Below, one piece after another: positions 1 through 6,741 of a stretch of 64,000 nucleotides of DNA; the first letter of the stretch is position 1; every line of letters starts with the position of its first letter. The stretch comes from Dyella sp. GSA-30 (GTDB taxonomy: Bacteria; Pseudomonadota; Gammaproteobacteria; Xanthomonadales; Rhodanobacteraceae), in NCBI RefSeq assembly GCF_027924605.1, contig NZ_AP027042.1, positions 4,007,524-4,071,523 on the forward strand, read 5' to 3'. A program made the translations under genes and the position numbers. Under the pieces are notes generated by a model that did no database searches, had not been told where the DNA came from, and saw nothing but the letters and a program-made list of their open reading frames with translations.

Positions 1-583
1 CTCCGCACCGACATTCGCCACCTGGCTGCAACGCGGACTGGAGCGGCCGTATGCACAACGCGACGCATCGGGCTATCCGAAGGCCGATGCCATCGTCGTG
101 CTGGGCGGCGGAAAGTTGTCCAACGATCCGGACTGGAACAGTGACGATCCCGACATGCAAGCGACCCGGCTTGGTTTTGGTTTGCAGCTTTTTCAGGATG
201 GGCGTGCGGGAACCTTGCTTTTGTCAGGTTCCGACCAGGCATTGAAGATGGCGCACCGATTGCAACAGGCGGGCGTGCCGGACGCGGCGCTGATCGTCGA
301 GGGTGCCAGCCGCAATACACATCAGAATGCGCTTTATTCGATCGCCATTCTGAAGCAACGGAAATTGCGGAATGTTCTGCTGGTGACGTCGGGTATTCAT
401 ATGCCGCGTGCTGAAGCGAGCTTCGCGCGACAAGGTGTGGCGGTGATTCCTGCGCCTGCGCCGGACGAATATCAGGGGCCATCCAGTTCGTGGTGGCCAC
501 GGCGGGCTGCGCTGACGCTGAGTGCGCGATGTCTGCGGGAGTATCTTGGGATGTGGGTTTATAGGATGCGTGGGTGGGTTTGA
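1..583 (+). CDS. DUF218 (YdcF/SanA/ElyC-like) domain protein, 5'-truncated
   Basis: This is the C-terminal part of a gene that begins before the window; the reading frame is open from base 2 to the TGA at 581-583. A DUF218 core is recognisable: a hydrophobic strand ending in VVLGGG near base 100, a central LLLSGSDQ segment, then EGASRNTHQNA and a strand LLVTSGIHMPRA. In the family these form a Rossmann-like fold and an ExxSxNTxxNA motif. Members are usually inner-membrane anchored and have been linked to envelope integrity and polysaccharide handling, but biochemical activity is poorly defined. Any membrane anchor would be in the missing part. The identification is firm at family level only. 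Confidence 0.8.
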   Translation, partial: SAPTFATWLQRGLERPYAQRDASGYPKADAIVVLGGGKLSNDPDWNSDDPDMQATRLGFGLQLFQDGRAGTLLLSGSDQALKMAHRLQQAGVPDAALIVEGASRNTHQNALYSIAILKQRKLRNVLLVTSGIHMPRAEASFARQGVAVIPAPAPDEYQGPSSSWWPRRAALTLSARCLREYLGMWVYRMRGWV

Positions 584-613
584 GTTGATTCTGGCGCCGA
601 GGGCTTAAAGCTT

Positions 614-750
614 CCCCCCTCACCCCAACCCTCTCCCCCGGCAAAGCCAGGGGAGAGGGAGCTAACTGAGGAGAATCTCAGTGTTTCGCACTTGCGTAAC
701 CTGCCCCCTCTCCCCTGGCTTTGCTGGGGGAGAGGGTTGGGGTGAGGGGG
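614..750. repeat. Inverted pair of CCCTCACCCCAACCCTCTCCC-type palindromic elements
   Basis: Two copies of a C-rich element face each other: the left copy starts near 614 (CCCCTCACCCCAACCCTC...) and the right copy ends at 750 (...GAGGGTTGGGGTGAGGGG). Each copy also holds a small hairpin with the CCCTCTCCC / GGGAGAGGG arms around a CCGGCAAAGCC-like loop. A third full copy lies at 57743-57809, so this is a dispersed genomic repeat and not a local terminator. Confidence 0.85.
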
Positions 751-785
751 CCGGGTACTCGCGGGAACCTCTCCTATCGCACAGG

Positions 786-1703
786 CTAAGGCTCCACGCT
801 GATCCCCTGCGTCAATCGCTTGGCCAATCGTGGATTGCGCAGTTGCTCCAGCCACCATGCCAACGCCCTGCCCTCATGATCGCTATGCCACGCCACATAA
901 AGCGTATTGGGTTCACGCTCCTCGGCAACACGCTTTTCGACAAGATCACCGCTACGGAGCAACGCAGATACGCGATGACGCGGCAGCCAGCCCACGCCCA
1001 AAGCCTCGCGTTGCGACAGGATCTTCGCGCGCATGCTCGGCACGGCCAAGGTAGCCTGACCGCCGAGTACGCCATAACCGCGGCCGTCGACACCGCGCGA
1101 CGAATCGGCAACAACGACCGCCCGGTACGGCGTGAGCTGCTCCTGCTGCAGCGGCTCATTGACCTTGGCCAGCGGATGACGAGGCGATATGGCAAACACC
1201 CATTCGACGACACCCAACTCGAACCAACGCAGTCTGGGCATCGATGGGGGCTCGTTGGTGGCACCCACTACCAGATCGGCGCGTCCGTCGCGCAGCGCCT
1301 CCCACGTACCGCTAAGTACTTCGTGCGTCAGGCGCAAGGCAACGCCCGATTCCAGCGCATCGAAAGCACGCACCACCGGCAACAGGGTTTCGTACTCGAG
1401 AAGCTCGTCCGTCACGATCCACAGGCGGTCTTCCCAACCATGCGCCACCTGTTTCACGCGCCGGGTCAGGCGGGATACGTCCAACGACAAGCGTGCCGCC
1501 TCTTGCGCCAGCAATTGGCCGGCCGGGGTCAGTTGCAAGCGATAGCGCCGCCGATCGAACAGCAACGCGTCGAAGCGCGCCTCCAGCTGCCGCGCCGCAT
1601 GCGAAACGGTCGAGGGCGCTTTTCCCAGTCGCGCGGCCGCACGGGTCAGGCTTCCACTGGCCTGAATGGCTTCCAGCAAGGCTAATTCGTCGTCGGACAA
1701 CAT
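786..1703 (-). CDS. LysR family transcriptional regulator
   Basis: About 305 residues, the normal LysR length. The N-terminal winged helix-turn-helix is clear (LLEAIQASGSLTRAAARLG, then STVSHAARQLE and LFDRRRYRLQLTPAG); the rest is the periplasmic-binding-protein-like effector domain. I start it at the ATG ending at 1703, giving MLSDDELALLEAI; a longer frame reaches 1790 but its first 29 residues do not look like LysR and would run into the operator region. It is divergent from the SDR gene at 1814, the classic LysR arrangement, so it probably controls that gene and itself. The effector is unknown. Confidence 0.92.
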   Translation of the reverse strand: MLSDDELALLEAIQASGSLTRAAARLGKAPSTVSHAARQLEARFDALLFDRRRYRLQLTPAGQLLAQEAARLSLDVSRLTRRVKQVAHGWEDRLWIVTDELLEYETLLPVVRAFDALESGVALRLTHEVLSGTWEALRDGRADLVVGATNEPPSMPRLRWFELGVVEWVFAISPRHPLAKVNEPLQQEQLTPYRAVVVADSSRGVDGRGYGVLGGQATLAVPSMRAKILSQREALGVGWLPRHRVSALLRSGDLVEKRVAEEREPNTLYVAWHSDHEGRALAWWLEQLRNPRLAKRLTQGISVEP

Positions 1704-1711
1704 ATTCGAAC

Positions 1712-1734
1712 CTTTCGAACGAGTACGTCGAAAG
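1712..1734. promoter_or_regulatory. Inverted repeat, probable LysR operator
   Basis: Perfect 7-bp arms CTTTCGA and TCGAAAG flank a 9-bp spacer (ACGAGTACG). It lies 8 bp upstream of the LysR start and 79 bp upstream of the SDR start. A further TTCGAA half-site is at 1705-1710. Position and symmetry fit an autoregulatory LysR recognition site; this is inference. Confidence 0.6.
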
Positions 1735-1813
1735 CATGGTACGGCAAACCAGCCACCATGGATCAACATGAGCACCAGTTCCAGACACATCCACCACGAC
1801 GGAGTCCATCACC

Positions 1814-2551
1814 ATGAATCGTTTCGAAGGCAAGACCGTACTCGTCACCGGCGGCAACAGCGGCATCGGCCTGGCTGCCGCAAAGGCGTATGCCGCCGAA
1901 GGCGCGCGCGTTGTCATTACCGGACGCGACGCTACATCCCTCGCACAAGCCCAGGCTGAACTGGGAGCCGCCTCGGTAGCCATCGGCAACGATGCCGCCT
2001 CCCTGCCCGCCGCCAGACAGCTGGCAAAAGAACTCACCGCGAAAGGCCTAACCCTCGATGCGGTGTTCATCAACGCCGGCGTAGCCAAGTTTGCGGCCTT
2101 TGCCGATGTCGACGAATCGCTGTGGGACCAATCGTTCGATGTGAACGTCAAGGGCGCGTATTTCCAGATCCAGGCGCTGCTGCCACTCCTCAACCAGGGC
2201 GCGTCGATCGTCATCAACGGCTCCATCAACGCGCATATCGGCATGCCGGCTTCTTCCGTGTATGCCGCAAGCAAGGCGGCGGTGATTTCGCTGGCCAAGA
2301 CCTTGTCGGCCGAGCTGCTTCCTCGCGGCATACGCGTCAATGTGGTCAGCCCAGGGCCGATCCGCACGCCACTGCACAGCAAGCTGGGCATGGATGAAGC
2401 CACTGCTGCGCAGCTTCAGGCGCAAATCCCGGTCGGCCGCTTTGGCACCGCTGAAGAACTCGCCAGCACGATCCTGCATCTATCGGCCAGCGAGTCCGCC
2501 TTTATTGTCGGTACTGAAATTATTGTTGATGGCGGCATGAGCCAGCTATAG
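1814..2551 (+). CDS. Short-chain dehydrogenase/reductase (SDR)
   Basis: A 245-residue classical SDR. The cofactor motif TGGNSGIG is at residues 12-19, NAG at 87-89, the catalytic serine near 137, and YAASK gives Tyr150 and Lys154. The C-terminus ends with the IIVDGGMSQL pattern typical of classical SDRs. An Arg at 38 after the second strand (VVITGRD) suggests NADP(H) preference. The substrate cannot be told from sequence. It is transcribed divergently from the LysR regulator and probably controlled by it; an inverted-repeat element and then a strong hairpin with a T-run lie downstream. Confidence 0.93.
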   Translation: MNRFEGKTVLVTGGNSGIGLAAAKAYAAEGARVVITGRDATSLAQAQAELGAASVAIGNDAASLPAARQLAKELTAKGLTLDAVFINAGVAKFAAFADVDESLWDQSFDVNVKGAYFQIQALLPLLNQGASIVINGSINAHIGMPASSVYAASKAAVISLAKTLSAELLPRGIRVNVVSPGPIRTPLHSKLGMDEATAAQLQAQIPVGRFGTAEELASTILHLSASESAFIVGTEIIVDGGMSQL

Positions 2552-2574
2552 GGAACTTCGAATAACTACCTGGT

Positions 2575-2695
2575 CGTCATTCCGGCGTAGGCCGGAACCC
2601 AGTGGCGCATCACGGGGTTCCCGCGAAAAGCTCCGAACACGCTCGCGAAAACAGAGAACCGAAGCCACTGGGTCCCGGCCTACGCCGGGATGACG
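2575..2695. repeat. REP-like inverted repeat (CGTCATTCCGGCGTAGGCCGG family)
   Basis: The arms at 2575-2606 and 2664-2695 are near-perfect reverse complements of 32 bases (CGTCATTCCGGCGTAGGC... against ...GCCTACGCCGGGATGACG), each containing a small GCCGGCGTAGGCCGG-like self-palindrome. Related copies are at 11786-11919 and 12237-12428. It behaves like a mobile-element-like intergenic repeat family. Confidence 0.88.
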
Positions 2696-2785
2696 ATAGG
2701 GAAAACTGAGGTTATTCGAGCTCCCTTATATGGCGTATCGATAGCGCAGAAAGAACTTGCGTGAAGCGTTCGTCAATATCTCGAG

Positions 2786-2823
2786 AGTCGCAAGCTTGCA
2801 TAGAGCTTGCGACTTCTTTTTTT
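2786..2823 (+). terminator. Strong intrinsic terminator
   Basis: An 11-bp perfect stem (AGTCGCAAGCT / AGCTTGCGACT) with a 7-base loop is followed by TTCTTTTTTT. It is 235 bp beyond the SDR stop. It may end the SDR transcript after the repeat, or an unannotated small RNA. Confidence 0.85.
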
Positions 2824-3046
2824 GAATATCGCAATCGATGATTCAAACGCCGAATATGATCGCCTCGTCACAATTTATCGGGTGACAAAAAAAACATGAG
2901 CATTAGATGGTGGGCATTTTCTATCGCGACTCGTCTATATCAAACGATGCCATTCAACTTCAGGCATCACGATTTTCGCAAGGATGCACGATGAGTTTTC
3001 CATAAGAGGTCAGATAGATAATCCCACCTACTGGAGAAACACGCTT

Positions 3047-4777
3047 ATGAAGTTCGTCCCCTTTCGCAAGCCGAACGGCAAATCCAGCGTCGGCGCAATC
3101 GTTCCCGCCTTTATTTTCGCCAGCGCATTTATTTGCGGCTTCAACGCGCAGGCGGCCGATGCCGGCATTTACCGCGTCATGCGGACGCAGGTACCCGATG
3201 CCGTCAGTACCGGTCTGGCAGCACGCGTAAGCGATGCGCCAAGCACGCAGTCATTGAAACTCGCGCTGAATTTACCGCTGCGCAATGAAGCCGAACTCGA
3301 CAGCCTGATTCAGTCGATCTACGATCCGAGCAGCCCGAATTATCATCATTATCTGACCTCGGAAGAATTCACCGCGCGTTTCGCACCCACTCAAGCCGAT
3401 TATGACGCCGTCGTCGGCTGGGCCAAGGTGAATGGTTTCAATGTCACCAGCACGGTATCGAATCGCCGCCTGGTCGATGTTGAAGCGCCGGTCGATACGA
3501 TCAACCGCGCATTGCACATCAAGCTCAGCAATTATCGGCATCCGACCGAGAACCGGAACTTCTTTGCACCCGATCGCGAACCAACCGTGGATCTGGGCGT
3601 GCCACTTCTGAAGATCACCGGCCTGACCAATGTCAGCCTGCCGCACAACCATATGCGTCGCGGTACGATCAGCCAGCAGATCAAGGCGCTGGCACATGCT
3701 GAAGGCTCTGGCCCGTCCGGCAACTACACGCCTACCGATATTCGTAAGGCCTATTACGGCTCCGGCTCGTTGAACGGCGCCGGCCAGGTCGTTGCGGTGT
3801 TCTCCTTCGAAGGTTACAAGGCCGCGGACCTGACGCTGTTCTACAGCCAGACCGGAACCCCCTCGACCGTACCGGTCAAGAATGTTCTGGTGAACGGCTT
3901 CAGCGGCACCTGCAATTCGCGCTGCGACGACGGCGAGCAGGTGCTGGATATCGGCAACGTCGTCGGCATGGCGCCGGGCCTCAAGCAGGTGCTGTTCTAT
4001 GAAGGCGATAGCGCGACCGACGTGCTCAACCAGATGGCGACCGACAATACCGCCAAGGTGATCACCAGTTCCTGGGGCGGCGGTGACTTTGGCAGCGCGG
4101 ACGATCCGATCTACAAGCAGTTCGCCACCCAGGGCCAGACCTATCTCAATGCCAGCGGTGACGACGGTGCCTACAACGCACAGACGTTCGACCCACCGTC
4201 ACTGGACCCGAACATCCTGGATGTCGGCGGCACCTCGCTGACCACCAGCGGCGCGGGCGGCGCATGGGTCTCGGAGACCGGCTGGGGCGACACCTTCGAA
4301 GGGCTCTACGGTGCCAGCGGCGGCGGCTTCTACAAGCCGGCCGGCTATTCGATTCCGTCGTACCAGAGCACGGCCGGCGTGATCACCTCGACCAACAAGG
4401 GCTCGACCACGCTGCGCAACGATCCGGATATCTCGCTGGAAGCGGACTTCGACAACGTTACCGTCAGCCAGGGTTCGGTGGAAACCGGTGTGGCCGGAAC
4501 CAGCTACGCCGCCCCGCGTTGGGCCGGCCTGCTTGCGCTGGCCAATCAGCAGTCGGTGGCCGCAGGCAATGGCACGGTCGGCTTCGTCAATCCGAAGCTT
4601 TACCAGCTGGCGCTGAGCTCCAGCTATCACAGCCTGTTCCATGACATCACCAGTGGCAGCAACAAGCCAGCCGCTGGTAGCGGCACGGGCTTCAAGGCCG
4701 TCGCCGGGTTCGATCTGGTGACCGGTTGGGGCAGCCCGATCGGACCGGCATTCATCAATGCCCTGGTCACGCCCTGA
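3047..4777 (+). CDS. Secreted S53 family serine-carboxyl peptidase (pro-kumamolisin/sedolisin type)
   Basis: About 576 residues. I start at ATG 3047 because GGAG at 3033-3036 precedes it and the product then opens with a typical signal peptide ending NAQA. An earlier in-frame ATG at 2984 would hide that signal. Residues of about 20-200 match the pro-kumamolisin activation domain. The S53 triad is visible: ExxxD (Glu297 and Asp301 in DGEQVLD) and Ser486 in GVAGTSYAAP; the SGDDG segment near 370 would supply the oxyanion Asp. The C-terminal FDLVTGWGSP is the usual calcium-site region. S53 enzymes are acid endopeptidases that self-activate outside the cell. A terminator follows directly. Confidence 0.94.
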   Translation: MKFVPFRKPNGKSSVGAIVPAFIFASAFICGFNAQAADAGIYRVMRTQVPDAVSTGLAARVSDAPSTQSLKLALNLPLRNEAELDSLIQSIYDPSSPNYHHYLTSEEFTARFAPTQADYDAVVGWAKVNGFNVTSTVSNRRLVDVEAPVDTINRALHIKLSNYRHPTENRNFFAPDREPTVDLGVPLLKITGLTNVSLPHNHMRRGTISQQIKALAHAEGSGPSGNYTPTDIRKAYYGSGSLNGAGQVVAVFSFEGYKAADLTLFYSQTGTPSTVPVKNVLVNGFSGTCNSRCDDGEQVLDIGNVVGMAPGLKQVLFYEGDSATDVLNQMATDNTAKVITSSWGGGDFGSADDPIYKQFATQGQTYLNASGDDGAYNAQTFDPPSLDPNILDVGGTSLTTSGAGGAWVSETGWGDTFEGLYGASGGGFYKPAGYSIPSYQSTAGVITSTNKGSTTLRNDPDISLEADFDNVTVSQGSVETGVAGTSYAAPRWAGLLALANQQSVAAGNGTVGFVNPKLYQLALSSSYHSLFHDITSGSNKPAAGSGTGFKAVAGFDLVTGWGSPIGPAFINALVTP

Positions 4778-4800
4778 AACATCCGTAACACCTGCCGTGG

Positions 4801-4830
4801 AGGGCCGCCCCTGGGCGGCCCTTTCTTTTT
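4801..4830 (+). terminator. Intrinsic terminator of the S53 protease gene
   Basis: A GC-rich perfect stem AGGGCCGCCC / GGGCGGCCCT at 4801-4822 is followed by TTTCTTTTT. It begins 24 bp after the stop codon. Confidence 0.92.
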
Positions 4831-4940
4831 CCCGCGTTGAAGTTCCCCAGCACCCTGCCGATAACCCATCTTGAGCCGGCACGAAGTCCCCATCCCCGGG
4901 GCTCCATACCGCACGGTGGAACCACCCAAGCGAGACAGGC

Positions 4941-5555
4941 ATGCTGAATTCCGCACCGAATCTGGATTACCTCAAAGCCGCCTGGTCGGCTCTGGCCTGC
5001 ATCAGCGGGCGCAACGCGGGGCAAAGCTATGAAGCCTCCGGGCTGACGCTTCAGCGCATCAATCACTCGACCATCGTGCACAAGGGCCAAGTGCAGGTGG
5101 CGACCATGCCCTTGCATTACACACGCAGCGAATTGCGGGTGGGCTTTCTTGGCCGCATCGAAAACGAGGTGCGCAAGGCGGTCTCGGAGCTCGACAGCGT
5201 GCTGTTCCACAGCCTCGATGTGCCGGACGGTCACCATCTGGTGATCGAGCTGGAAGAAAGCATGCGCTCATTGCGCCGTACGGGCGGCCGGATGCTGTCG
5301 ATCTTCGTGCAGCCGGATCCCGACGTGGAGCACGAAACATTTTTCGTCGTGGAAATGCGCATTTTTCTGGATGCGCCGCGCGCCTGCCTGTTCGCCTATC
5401 GAGTGACGGCGCAAGGCGATGAAAAAATCGATCTGTTGGCCCAGGCACCCAAGCGCGCGCGCGTTCCCCGCGCGGCCAGCTACGCCGCGCTCGCACAACA
5501 GATGGCGGAAACTATCAATGCTGCGCTTTATCCCGAGACTGTCGCAGCAGGTTGA
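4941..5555 (+). CDS. Conserved-looking hypothetical protein
   Basis: A 204-residue product I do not recognise. It has no signal peptide or membrane segment. The N-terminal 70 residues include a strand-rich part (LTLQRINHSTIVHKGQVQVA), the centre is acidic and helical, and the C-terminal half alternates strands (MLSIFVQP, TFFVVEMRIFLD, CLFAYRVTA), suggesting a compact alpha/beta domain. GAGACAGG precedes the ATG. The gene stands alone after a terminator, and its last 41 bp overlap the convergent SGNH hydrolase gene, which supports both reading frames being genuine but tightly packed. Confidence 0.65.
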   Translation: MLNSAPNLDYLKAAWSALACISGRNAGQSYEASGLTLQRINHSTIVHKGQVQVATMPLHYTRSELRVGFLGRIENEVRKAVSELDSVLFHSLDVPDGHHLVIELEESMRSLRRTGGRMLSIFVQPDPDVEHETFFVVEMRIFLDAPRACLFAYRVTAQGDEKIDLLAQAPKRARVPRAASYAALAQQMAETINAALYPETVAAG

Positions 5556-6741
5556 GATCGACCGCACTGGCCATCGCCTGCATACCCTGTGCATTGGGAT
5601 GCAGATGATCACCGGAATCGTAGCTCGCGTTTAAAACCGCAGGATTCGACGGATCGCGCAACGCGCGATCGAAGTCCACTACCCCATCGAACTCGCCGCT
5701 CTCGCGGATCCAGCGATTGCCCGCTTGGCGAATCGCCTCACCGGCCTCGGTGTAATACCCGGCGCCTCGGTAAGGCAGCATGGTGCCACCGATAATGCGA
5801 ATACCGGCCGCGTGTGCCTGCTTGATGAGTTCGCGGTAACCACCGATCAACTGTTCCGCCGTGAGTATGCTGCCACCGACACCGGCGTGGTTGCCGATAT
5901 CGTTGATGCCCTCCATCAGGATCACGGTTCGTACCTGCGGCAAGGCAAGCGCGTCATGGCCAAACCGTTGGATTGCGCTGATGCCCTGACTGACAGGTGC
6001 ATCGGTCAGGACGCGATTGCCGCCAATGCCGGCATCGACCACACCCACGTGGCGATGAGCCTTGGCCAGCCTGCGCGCGAGAAAATCAGGCCAGCGGGCG
6101 TAAGCGCTTTTCGGCGTGTCGTAGCCATCGGTAATCGAATCGCCAAACGCGACCACCGTACCCTCGCCATCCGAAGCGACATCGACGCCGGACAATACGT
6201 ACCAGGATGTCTTCGAGGTTGTGTATGCGGATGCATCAACCTCGCCGGCGTGATTCTGCGAAGCGATATAGGTCGTATCGAAGGCATCGGAATGCCAGGA
6301 CGTCGCACCGGTTTGCCCTGGCAGGTAGAGGCTGACCAACACGTTCTGCTCTGCCGCGACCTGCATCGGAATCGGATCGCTCCACAGCTCCTGGCCGGCA
6401 GGAATGGTGAAGCTGTCCGCGTGCGATACCGTCACCTTATGCATCGACCCGGTAACCGCCACGGCATCGCGCGCCTGCAGGGCGACCGTTACTTCGCCGA
6501 TATTCAGCGGAGTGGCACCGCGCAGGTTCGACAAACGGATGCGCACTTGCGACCCGCCCACACTGGGATGCGCGACCATTCGCACGGTGTTGTCGTTGAA
6601 GGCGGCGCCACCGGCCGTCATGCTGGGGGCCCAGACCGCTATCCGTTGATCGGCCTGCGGCGCCGCAGACGCAACATCGACAGCGGCTACCAACAACACC
6701 GTTAGTGCAGTCCGAGTTATCGCTTTGATCGTAAGCATCAT
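5515..6741 (-). CDS. Secreted SGNH/GDSL-family hydrolase (probable carbohydrate esterase)
   Basis: A 408-residue exported protein with a signal peptide ending in VASA (about residue 26). An N-terminal beta domain (about 30-190) precedes an SGNH catalytic domain with all four blocks: GDSITDG (Ser202), GIGGNR, GINDIG, and DHLHPN (Asp378, His381). This layout is common in extracellular esterases acting on acylated polysaccharides; the exact substrate is not evident. Its ATG overlaps the TGA of the upstream GH95 gene (ATGA), so the two are translationally coupled. It is the last gene of the three-gene hydrolase operon, and its 3' end overlaps the convergent unknown gene. Confidence 0.9.
   Translation of the reverse strand: MMLTIKAITRTALTVLLVAAVDVASAAPQADQRIAVWAPSMTAGGAAFNDNTVRMVAHPSVGGSQVRIRLSNLRGATPLNIGEVTVALQARDAVAVTGSMHKVTVSHADSFTIPAGQELWSDPIPMQVAAEQNVLVSLYLPGQTGATSWHSDAFDTTYIASQNHAGEVDASAYTTSKTSWYVLSGVDVASDGEGTVVAFGDSITDGYDTPKSAYARWPDFLARRLAKAHRHVGVVDAGIGGNRVLTDAPVSQGISAIQRFGHDALALPQVRTVILMEGINDIGNHAGVGGSILTAEQLIGGYRELIKQAHAAGIRIIGGTMLPYRGAGYYTEAGEAIRQAGNRWIRESGEFDGVVDFDRALRDPSNPAVLNASYDSGDHLHPNAQGMQAMASAVDLNLLRQSRDKAQH

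Larger units (their letters stand above)
2552..3046. other. Gene-free interval with a palindromic element and a terminator
   Basis: No convincing gene. It holds the palindromic repeat at 2575-2695, a strong intrinsic terminator at 2786-2823, and an AT-richer stretch at about 2820-2960 that must carry the promoter of the S53 protease gene. A weak inverted repeat GTCAC-N10-GTGAC is at 2867-2886. I could not assign -35 and -10 boxes with confidence. Confidence 0.6.

Noticed and set aside
681-1685. 334-codon plus-strand frame across the LysR gene
   Set aside because: It starts inside a repeat element and is antisense to a clear LysR regulator.
2984-3046. Earlier ATG for the S53 protease
   Set aside because: It lacks a ribosome site and would place 21 polar residues before the signal peptide.
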